From the NCBI GenBank assembly GCA_964522665.1, contig CAZFVY010000024.1, positions 1 through 64,000 of the forward strand: DNA of 64,000 nucleotides, in the 5' to 3' direction. The notes beneath the pieces were generated by a model, which saw only the letters and a program-made list of their open reading frames with translations, did no database searches and was not told where the DNA came from. The stretch's first letter is position 1. Every line of letters begins with the position of its first letter. Position numbers and translations under genes: made by a program. Of the stretch, positions 1 through 5,438 are shown piece by piece. This DNA comes from CAZFVY01 sp964522665. Lineage in GTDB: Bacteria; Verrucomicrobiota; Verrucomicrobiia; Limisphaerales; CAZFVY01.

Positions 1-42
1 TTTCCTTTCGCTTGCCAACGGGGGCAGGCTGGTTTATTTTTC

Positions 43-130
43 GGAAAGTAGGTGGAGCCGGAGGGAGTTGAACCCTCACCGCAGCGGGTAGCAATCCGAG
101 CAGCGTTCCGAACCGGCCCCACCCCTTTCC
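43..130 (-). ncRNA. Long-stem structured RNA or inverted repeat with a T-arm-like hairpin
   Basis: Arms 43-61 and 113-130 pair as an approximately 18-bp stem with one bulged A and two G-U pairs. Inside, on the minus strand, a 5-bp hairpin (GAGGG, loop TTCAACT, CCCTC, plus 61-77) looks like a tRNA or tmRNA T-arm next to an acceptor-like end CGGCTCCA. No D-arm, no anticodon arm and no A-box can be drawn, and the middle is too short for a tRNA, so it is not a normal tRNA. It may be a relic of a tRNA/tmRNA 3' end used as an attachment site, or an RNA element that works with the ribozyme 14 nt upstream on the same strand. Confidence 0.4.
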
Positions 131-143
131 TTCTGTTTCTGAT

Positions 144-201
144 GGCCTCATCAGCGCACGCCTAACGTGCGGAGGCCCCGCTTGCGCGGGGACTTTCGGC
201 C
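144..201 (-). ncRNA. Hammerhead ribozyme, type II topology
   Basis: Read on the minus strand from 201 down: stem II strand GGCC (201-198), core GAAA (197-194), stem III GUCCCCGC (193-186), tetraloop GCAA (185-182), returning strand GCGGGGCC (181-174), then U (173) and C (172) as the UH cleavage dinucleotide, stem I CGCACG (171-166), loop UUAGG (165-161), CGUGCG (160-155), core CUGAUGA (154-148), closing stem II GGCC (147-144). All conserved hammerhead core positions are present. Stem I is a perfect 6 bp, stem II a perfect 4 bp, and stem III has one U-C mismatch. Predicted self-cleavage lies between 172 and 171. The ribozyme begins 2 nt after the stop codon of the ArdC-like gene, so it sits in that transcript's 3' untranslated region. 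Confidence 0.85.
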
Positions 202-203
202 TT

Positions 204-974
204 TCAATTATCTGTGCCGGTCAACGAATCGGTGAGGGCGATCATCCATGAGGGGCGATCGTCGTCTTCCGGCTCGGTGCGCGCGGGCGGGGCGGGATGG
301 GAGGGGATGGGAGTGATGGGAATTATGTTTGTGGGCGGACCGGCTTCGCCAAGGCTCCGACGCGGCGAGTCGTCGGAAGGCTCGGTGGACGGAGTGGACG
401 CGGACTTATCGCGCGCCGCGATCTCTTCCGTCTGGCTGATGTGGAAGACGGTGCAGTTTACCGGACGGCCGCGCGAGCGTTTGGTTTCGCCTTGGGTGGA
501 TGCGTCGGCCCCGTCTTCGCCGGGGCTCCCGCCATCGGATGGCTCGTCGCCGGCGTCGCCGCAGGGGATCCACGAGCAGATTTTGACGCCATGCTCGCCT
601 TTGCGGACGGCGCGGCCCAGGGCGCGCCAGGCGTGAAAGGTGAAGACGTTCTCGCGGGGCTTGATGTCAGCTTCGGGGATGCCTTTGGCGGCGAAGCCTT
701 CGAAGATGAGCGGGTAGTTGGCGAGGGAAGGACCGGAGATGGCGCGCTGAAGGGATTCGGAGGGATTGGCGGACTGGCGGCCGCGGCGGTTCTTCGCGCG
801 ACGCTTGCCGGCGCGGCGACCGCGCGCGGATTCCTCAGGTGGTCGGTCCGGCTCGGTCGCGGGACTTGGATGGCTTACGTCCTTTGTCGCTGAAGTTATA
901 GGGGACGGATCGGCGTTTGCCGCGAGGGCGAGTGGATTGAAGCGGACTCGTCGTGGTGGTGGTTTGGTTTTCAT
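204..974 (-). CDS. ArdC N-terminal-domain-like protein
   Basis: 256 aa from the ATG at 974. The middle carries the hallmark of the ArdC antirestriction N-terminal domain, a ssDNA-binding module of plasmids and integrative elements: YPLIFEGFAAKGIPEADI, then RENVFTFHAWRALGRAVRKG, then EHGVKICSW. The N-terminal 90 residues are basic and Arg-rich. The C-terminal 100 residues are Pro/Ser/Asp-rich and look disordered. The ArdC metalloprotease domain is absent. It overlaps the 3' end of the RadC-like gene by 140 bp in another frame, suggesting coupled translation. The family is known to bind ssDNA; a role in transfer or antirestriction of the island is inference. Confidence 0.7.
   Translation of the reverse strand: MKTKPPPRRVRFNPLALAANADPSPITSATKDVSHPSPATEPDRPPEESARGRRAGKRRAKNRRGRQSANPSESLQRAISGPSLANYPLIFEGFAAKGIPEADIKPRENVFTFHAWRALGRAVRKGEHGVKICSWIPCGDAGDEPSDGGSPGEDGADASTQGETKRSRGRPVNCTVFHISQTEEIAARDKSASTPSTEPSDDSPRRSLGEAGPPTNIIPITPIPSHPAPPARTEPEDDDRPSWMIALTDSLTGTDN
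296..321 (+). repeat. ATGGGANNN short tandem repeat, copy 1
   Basis: Three ATGGGA units spaced 9-10 bp and ending in ATG, on the plus strand inside the C-terminal coding part of the ArdC-like gene. The same 9-bp-period motif recurs at 1622-1652 and 9857-9887, always in the same orientation. Confidence 0.6.
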
Positions 975-1461
975 GTGGTGATGGTTTGTTGAGGTCGGGA
1001 AAATAGCCGCGGTCGCGCAGGCTGAGCCACGGGGTGGCGTGACGCGGATCGCCGATGATAAGGTGATCGGCGAGCCGAATCTTGATCGTGTGGCAGGCGC
1101 GCGCCAGGAAGCGGGTGGCAAAGACGTCCGCCTCGCTGGGCGTCGGATCGCCGCCGGGATGATTATGGGCCACGAGGATGGACTGCGCGCCCACGGCAAT
1201 GGCAGGACGCAGGACATCCGCCGGATGAAAGATCAGGGCGTTATCGACGCCGATGGCGACGAGATGGAAAGCGAGCAGGTGACGTCGGGCGTCGAGCGGG
1301 AACGCGACGAGGCATTCTTGCTGCGGGCGGTACCAGGGCGCGGCGGTGACATGCTTGCGCCAGAAGTGGACAATGGAATCGTTGGTGTGGAGTTCGGGAT
1401 AAATATGCGGGCAGGAACGTAGGCAAACGATTTTAAGCTCGAATGGTTCGTAATGTTCCAC
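835..1461 (-). CDS. RadC-like JAB-domain protein
   Basis: 208 aa from a GTG at 1461, with GGGACAT upstream as a possible ribosome site. It has the JAB/MPN metal-site signature HNHPGGDPTPSEAD around residues 99-112, preceded by an expected Glu-poor strand and followed by LADHLIIGDPRH and LSLRDRGYF, which match the RadC family C-terminus. The usual RadC helix-hairpin-helix N-terminus is missing, as in the short RadC proteins common on plasmids, phages and islands. The last 47 residues overlap the ArdC-like gene and have no RadC similarity that I can see. The biochemical role of RadC is unsettled; short versions are markers of mobile DNA. Confidence 0.8.
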   Translation of the reverse strand: MEHYEPFELKIVCLRSCPHIYPELHTNDSIVHFWRKHVTAAPWYRPQQECLVAFPLDARRHLLAFHLVAIGVDNALIFHPADVLRPAIAVGAQSILVAHNHPGGDPTPSEADVFATRFLARACHTIKIRLADHLIIGDPRHATPWLSLRDRGYFPDLNKPSPHENQTTTTTSPLQSTRPRGKRRSVPYNFSDKGRKPSKSRDRAGPTT

Positions 1462-1621
1462 GGTCCGATGTCCCTAAAGCCCTAGTATGAACGGTGTTCT
1501 GAATACCCGGTTTCGGAGGACAGGATTTCACAGGGCGTGGATTTTAACAAATAGTAAACACCTAGAGGAAAGTGATTAAGCGCAATCCCTGATGGAAAAT
1601 CATAGGGGGTTTCCCGTATTG

Positions 1622-1652
1622 GATGGGAGGAATGGGAGTGATGGGAAGAATG
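1622..1652 (+). repeat. ATGGGANNN short tandem repeat, copy 2
   Basis: Perfect 9-bp period: ATGGGAGGA, ATGGGAGTG, ATGGGAAGA, then ATG. It lies about 160 bp upstream of the RadC-like gene start (minus strand) and 60 bp upstream of the RHH gene at 1712 (plus strand). Confidence 0.65.
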
Positions 1653-1711
1653 TTTACAACGGATACATGTTTACGTTTTGGCGGGCGCGCGCGCGTGGGC
1701 ATCATGGCGGG

Positions 1712-1915
1712 ATGCAGCAAGGCAAGAAAGGGAAGCCGGTGGCGGTGCGGCTGGACGCGCGGCTCGAGGATCAGTTGCGCGAGGTGGCCGAGGCCACGGG
1801 GAATTCGCTGGCGGAGGTGATCGAGGCGTGCGTCGCGGCGAGTCTGCCGGCGGTCGGGAAAAGGCTCGCGCGGGAGAGAACCCGCGCGCTCGCAAGGCTG
1901 AAGGCTAAGGGCTGA
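1712..1915 (+). CDS. Small ribbon-helix-helix protein
   Basis: 67 aa from the ATG at 1712; an in-frame start at 1592 would add 40 residues that read through the ATGGGA repeat and look non-coding. The pattern is a basic N-terminus, the strand PVAVRLDARL, then helices EDQLREVAEATGN and SLAEVIEACVAASLPAV, typical of CopG/Arc-type DNA-binding dimers. The C-terminus is Arg-rich. It ends 11 bp inside the convergent SymE-like gene. RHH proteins usually act as autorepressors, antitoxins or partition adaptors; which applies here is unknown. Confidence 0.55.
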   Translation: MQQGKKGKPVAVRLDARLEDQLREVAEATGNSLAEVIEACVAASLPAVGKRLARERTRALARLKAKG

Positions 1916-2126
1916 ACGCTGAAGTGGGGTTAGCCGGTTCGGTGAGGGCGCGAAGGACGATGACGCCGGCGCTGAGGATGGTTAGCTCGACATGGGCCCC
2001 GGACTCGAAGCCGGCGCGGCGGAGCCAGTGGCCGCGGAGGCGGACTTTCGGCGCGCGGCGCGCGGGATTGAAATGGGCACCGTCGGATTCGATTTTCAGG
2101 CGACGAATTCGGGAGCTGTGTTTCAT
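1905..2126 (-). CDS. SymE-like (AbrB-fold) small protein
   Basis: 73 aa from the ATG at 2126, 7 nt after the stop of the upstream 96-aa gene. The core PKVRLRGHWLRRAGFE-SGAHVELTIL-SAGVIVLRAL matches the SymE family: P-x-I/V-R-L-x-G-x-W-L-x-x-A-G-F, then a strand ending in a hydrophobic turn. SymE of E. coli is an SOS-induced RNA-associated toxin controlled by an antisense RNA, but homologues on islands often lack known activity. An antisense transcript from the convergent plus-strand RHH gene would reach only the last codons, so SymR-like control is not evident. Confidence 0.6.
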   Translation of the reverse strand: MKHSSRIRRLKIESDGAHFNPARRAPKVRLRGHWLRRAGFESGAHVELTILSAGVIVLRALTEPANPTSAFSP

Positions 2127-2133
2127 GGAGAGT

Positions 2134-2424
2134 TTAATGGACTTCGTCGATTTGGATGAAGTTGCTGACGAGGTGGGCGTAGAGGTCTTCGGCCAAGCTG
2201 CCTTCGCCGTCGATGCTGCATCGGCAGCGGCCGGGCGTGTAGGGCGAGGTGGAGAGCGCGGAATAAAGGTTGGACCATTGGCCGCCGTGATAGTCGTGGG
2301 CAAACCAGTAGATGGCGACTTCGCAGTCGTCCGCGAAGCCGTCTTCGTTCTGGCAGCCGGAGGCGCGCAGGGTTTGGAGCATTTCTTCTTTGTCGGGATC
2401 AGGGATGCGAGCGATCGCGCTCAT
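2134..2424 (-). CDS. Conserved accessory protein, 96 aa, unknown function
   Basis: ATG at 2424 with GAAAGG about 8 nt upstream, a good ribosome site. The sequence is soluble and acidic, with an aromatic/His block (YWFAHDYHGGQWSNLY) followed by SALSTSPYTPGRC. No catalytic motif that I can assign. It is the first gene of a two-gene unit with the SymE-like gene (7-nt gap). The composition and clear ribosome site make it a confident gene, but the function is unknown. Confidence 0.65.
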   Translation of the reverse strand: MSAIARIPDPDKEEMLQTLRASGCQNEDGFADDCEVAIYWFAHDYHGGQWSNLYSALSTSPYTPGRCRCSIDGEGSLAEDLYAHLVSNFIQIDEVH

Positions 2425-2532
2425 GGGGTGCCTTTCGTTTTGAGGTTAACTGAATACGGACTGCTGCCGCCGGCGGGGAGCGTCGGCGGCAGTGGGTCGG
2501 GATTCAATTCTCGGCGTCGTTGGGTTGCGGCT

Positions 2533-2757
2533 TCAGCCTAATTGCACGCCGAGTCGCAGGGTGTCTTCGCTGTGCCAGTGGCCTTGTTCGCAGCGGAACA
2601 TGACGTAGCGGGCGCGGAGCGCGGCGTACCGTTTATGGCCAAAAAGTTTTCGGATGGTCATACCGCGCGGCAACGGCTCGATGCGGTCGGGACCGCACTT
2701 GGGGAGCAGGCCGGCGACGAGCCGGCGCCGGGATTTCAGGGATGGGCCGGTTTTCAT
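2533..2757 (-). CDS. Small basic protein, unknown function
   Basis: 74 aa; the ATG at 2757 overlaps the TGA of the upstream gene in an ATGA arrangement, so translation is probably coupled. Basic, with one C-x-x-G-H-W-H group (RCEQGHWHSED) near the C-terminus that could bind metal together with the single other Cys (KCGPD). No recognisable family. Confidence 0.5.
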   Translation of the reverse strand: MKTGPSLKSRRRLVAGLLPKCGPDRIEPLPRGMTIRKLFGHKRYAALRARYVMFRCEQGHWHSEDTLRLGVQLG

Positions 2758-2960
2758 GCGGCTTGCTCGTAGTGATTGGCGACGGCGGCGTGGTGCGCGG
2801 AGCGCGCGTGGATCTGCACTTCGCGCGGCTCGTGTTCGCAGGCCCACTCGACGATGAGCGCGGCGCGGCGGTTCTGGAGGGTGATCTGGCGTTTGGCGCG
2901 GGTGATGTCGCGACGGAGGCGGGCGATTCGCCCACGGAGTATTTGGGTTTCCTTGGTCAT
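2754..2960 (-). CDS. Small helical protein, unknown function
   Basis: 68 aa from the ATG at 2960. The first 35 residues (TKETQILRGRIARLRRDI onward) predict a basic amphipathic helix; the rest contains ACEHEPREVQIHARSAHH. No Shine-Dalgarno sequence is visible: the leader is pyrimidine-rich. It is coupled by ATGA to the 74-aa gene downstream. No family recognised. Confidence 0.45.
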   Translation of the reverse strand: MTKETQILRGRIARLRRDITRAKRQITLQNRRAALIVEWACEHEPREVQIHARSAHHAAVANHYEQAA

Positions 2961-3094
2961 AGGAAGAATGGGAGTTAGGGGTTTTGATGGGAGGTGAGGG
3001 GAAAGGCTGAATGCTAAAGGCTAAACGCTAAAAGAAATGTCTGCACTTCAGCGTTTGGCCTTCAGACTTGAGCCTTCGTTTCGCGCTCGGATGA

Positions 3095-3358
3095 TTACCA
3101 GCCGGGGCTGCTGCCGCCGTGGTCGCTGCACATGGAGTGCTGCTCCTCATAGCGATCGGCTTCGGCGTTTTCGCTGGACCACTTCGCCCAGCAATCGGGG
3201 CACGAAGTGTGGGATTTACCGCCGTGGCGGGCGTAGCCGATTTGGTCGCCTTTCTGGATGGCGTGGCCGCAGGTTCCTTGGGAATCGAAACGGGCCGTGA
3301 TAGTGCGGTAGTCGTGGAAGCGGACTTCGCGGGAGAAGGATCTGCCGTATCTGCTCAT
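3095..3358 (-). CDS. Small zinc-ribbon-like protein
   Basis: 87 aa from the ATG at 3358. Contains TCGHAIQKGDQIGYARHGG then KSHTSCPDCWAKW, so four Cys/His groups that could form a single zinc knuckle, in a style seen in plasmid and phage accessory proteins. The tail (CSDHGGSSPGW) is flexible. A perfect 12-bp hairpin with a U-run lies 51 nt upstream, so the gene either has its own promoter beyond it or is attenuated. Function unknown. Confidence 0.55.
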   Translation of the reverse strand: MSRYGRSFSREVRFHDYRTITARFDSQGTCGHAIQKGDQIGYARHGGKSHTSCPDCWAKWSSENAEADRYEEQHSMCSDHGGSSPGW

Positions 3359-3408
3359 GGTGTCTTCTGTCGTTGAGGTTTCGGAGGTTCACCCGTAAAC
3401 GCAAAAAG

Positions 3409-3437
3409 GCCGTGAACGTCGGGAGGACGTTCACGGC
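3409..3437 (-). terminator. Rho-independent terminator or attenuator hairpin
   Basis: Perfect 12-bp stem (GCCGTGAACGTC with GACGTTCACGGC), 5-nt loop, followed on the minus strand by CTTTTTG. It sits between the 3634-3666 terminator and the start of the 87-aa gene at 3358. Confidence 0.6.
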
Positions 3438-3633
3438 GGGCGGCGGTTCGGGATGGACCTGGTGGACGGGAATGGACGGGGTGGACTGATTAAGCGTGGA
3501 CCGGGGAAATTATTTCGCGCCGTTCTACGCGGGCCGGATTGTTCAACTCCGGGCCGGAGTAGCGACGTGGGTCGTGAGGAAACCCAATTCTCCCAGGGAA
3601 ATTTTCCGCTCCGCAAAAAATGAAATAAAAAAA

Positions 3634-3666
3634 CGCCCCGCAGAACGTGGGGCGTTCTACGGGGCG
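3634..3666 (-). terminator. Rho-independent terminator of the 330-aa gene
   Basis: 14-bp stem CGCCCCGTAGAACG / CGTTCTGCGGGGCG with one G-U pair, 5-nt loop, followed on the minus strand by a run of seven T. It lies 25 nt after the stop codon at 3692. Confidence 0.8.
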
Positions 3667-3691
3667 TTGGCGTGGGGCGGGCGCCGCGCGG

Positions 3692-4684
3692 TTAGGCGGC
3701 TTGGGCGGCGAGTTCGGCGGGCGCGTCCGTGGTCGGCGCGTCGGTCTCCTCGGTCGGGGCGTCCTGGGTCGGGGCGTCGGTGGTGGCGTTCGCCTTTTCC
3801 TTGTCCGCGAGTTCTTGCGCGGCCTTTTTGGCGGCGTCGCGTTCGGCTTTGTCGCGGGCCTTGAGTTCTTCGGCCCATGAATTGAGGAGTTCATCCTTGA
3901 AGCCGGACTTGGCCCAACGGTGGGACAGGTCGCGCGTGGTTTGGAACATGGCCTTGGCCGTGCCGGGCGAGCGTTCGCGCTTGGCCATGTCGTCCACCTC
4001 GGCGATCATTTCGCTCATAATGAGCGTGTGCATGTTGAGGCGGAGGGCCATGCGGATGGTGCCCAGGAGCAGCTCGGCGCTGAGTTCTTCGGTTTTGCCG
4101 TCGGCGTTTTCCACTTGGCCTTTCAACTGGCGTTTGAGTTCGCGGAGTTGTTTGGCGCCGTCGGAAGGACGGTCGTGGAGGATGCGGGCGGCTTCGATCA
4201 CGGAGGCGTGCTTCAGGTCTTCGACCAGGTTGTAGATGGTGGCCGCGGTCGCGAGCCATTCGTATCCGCAATTGAAGTAGTCGCTTTCGCCGATGATCTT
4301 GCCCGTGATGACGTAGGCGTTATAGGCCACACTGCACGCTTCGGCGTGGTTGTTCGGGAATTCGCCGGTGACGTTCCGGTGGTAATCCTTGAAGCTCGTT
4401 CCGCCGGAGATGTCCCCGGACAATTGCTTTTTGGCGTACACCACTTTGAAGGCGGCCATGATGCGGCCGGCTTCGACGTGCTTGCCGGTAAACTTTTCCC
4501 GCGCTTTGTTCGCGTTGCGTTGCAGTGAGACGTGCGCTTTGGCCATCTCGGTGAGTTTGGTGATGTCCAGCTTAATGAGGTTTTCAAAAGAGGGACGTTC
4601 AACTTTGTCTGCCATAGGATTTGCCTGTGCTAAGAGTTGTCCAGTGGTGCCCGTGGACGCGGGATTGCGTGCCGGCGCGTTCAT
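3692..4684 (-). CDS. Accessory protein with helical core and acidic Thr/Ala tail, unknown function
   Basis: 330 aa from the ATG at 4684 (AAGGGG about 11 nt upstream); the ATG at 4615 is an alternative giving 307 aa. The body is predicted helical and charged, with YHRNVTGEFPNNHAEACSVA and YFNCGYEWLATAATIYNLVE as distinctive blocks. The last 45 residues are a low-complexity repeat of T-D-A-P-T units (DAPTQDAPTEETDAPTTDAP). It ends at a strong terminator. This resembles plasmid/phage hypothetical proteins of roughly this size, but I cannot name a family. Confidence 0.6.
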   Translation of the reverse strand: MNAPARNPASTGTTGQLLAQANPMADKVERPSFENLIKLDITKLTEMAKAHVSLQRNANKAREKFTGKHVEAGRIMAAFKVVYAKKQLSGDISGGTSFKDYHRNVTGEFPNNHAEACSVAYNAYVITGKIIGESDYFNCGYEWLATAATIYNLVEDLKHASVIEAARILHDRPSDGAKQLRELKRQLKGQVENADGKTEELSAELLLGTIRMALRLNMHTLIMSEMIAEVDDMAKRERSPGTAKAMFQTTRDLSHRWAKSGFKDELLNSWAEELKARDKAERDAAKKAAQELADKEKANATTDAPTQDAPTEETDAPTTDAPAELAAQAA

Positions 4685-5036
4685 ACGAGCGCGCCCCTTG
4701 CAAAGTGACACTTTCAAACCGCGCGACTCTAGCGCGCTCCGGCCCGGAGTAGAGCCGGCCGCCGCGTCCGCGCGCAACGGGCGCGTGAACTGGCGGTCGG
4801 CCGTTCTACTCACAGTCCAAAGCGTAGGCAACGCGTGGAATGAGGGTGGAGACTAACTCAAGTCTCATTGCACCGGGGTTTTAGAAACGCGCCGTTCTAA
4901 GGAGCGGAGCGTAACCCCGGTGACGTGAGTGTTGAGTGTTGAGGGGATAGGGCAGGCCAAGTGTTGGCTTGCGGTTTGACTGCGGAAAACGCGCGATTGA
5001 CCGCGCGCCGCGCGCTTGCGGCGCGCGCAATCGCTT

Positions 5037-5088
5037 GCGCGATTGCCTTCACTACTAATGCGCCCGATTAGCGGACCCAGCAACCGAC
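5037..5088 (+). repeat. 52-bp direct repeat, copy A
   Basis: Starts GCGCGATTG and ends AGCGGACCCAGCAACCGAC. It matches 5206-5257 with only a few mismatches, 169 bp apart. Confidence 0.7.
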
Positions 5089-5205
5089 GCGCCCGCCGTT
5101 CCACTCCGGCCCGGAGTGGAACGGCAAAACGCATCGGCGCACGGGGCGCGCGTGAACGCAGGCGCGACGCGCGAACCGCGCGCCGGGAAAACCAAGCGCG
5201 CCAAC

Positions 5206-5257
5206 GCGCGATTGACTTCAAGACTAATGCGCCGGAATAGCGGACCCAGCAACCGAC
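5206..5257 (+). repeat. 52-bp direct repeat, copy B
   Basis: Second copy of the 5037-5088 repeat, including the identical segment AGCGGACCCAGCAACCGAC. A shorter related piece (TAGTGCGCCGGGAAAGCGGAC) follows at about 5280. Confidence 0.7.
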
Positions 5258-5438
5258 CGCGCCGCGCGCCGCACGCCTCTAGTGCGCCGGGAAAGCGGAC
5301 GCTTGCCCGCGCCCGGCCCGGCGCGCGCAACGGGTAGGTGGACCCGGCCCGGCCCGGCCCGCGCCCCGGGCCGCCCGCACGCGTACAGCAAAAGGCCCGG
5401 CGCACGGGCGCCGGGCCGCTTGGCCGTTGGACGCTGGA

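Larger units (their letters stand above)
4685..5438. other. Gene-poor GC-rich stretch with direct repeats
   Basis: No convincing gene. Composition is dominated by GCGC/CGCG words, so open frames in all phases are expected by chance. It contains a pair of 52-bp direct repeats (listed separately), a partial third copy near 5279-5304, and inverted-repeat-like GCGC runs near 5000-5040. Confidence 0.5.

Noticed and set aside
43..130. A normal tRNA gene
   Set aside because: Acceptor-like and T-arm-like parts are there, but no D-arm, anticodon arm or A-box can be formed and the middle is too short.
1961..2180. Additional hammerhead cores (CTGAGGA near 1971, CTGACGA near 2165)
   Set aside because: No GAAA and no pairing stems at the required places.
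1890..3035. GGCTGAANGCTNAA heptamer-like strings near 1890-1925 and 3003-3033
   Set aside because: Too short and imperfect to call a repeat family from two sites; noted only.
3719..3860. Plus-strand Val/Ser-rich frame opposite the 330-aa gene tail
   Set aside because: It is the complement of the Thr/Ala/Pro low-complexity tail.
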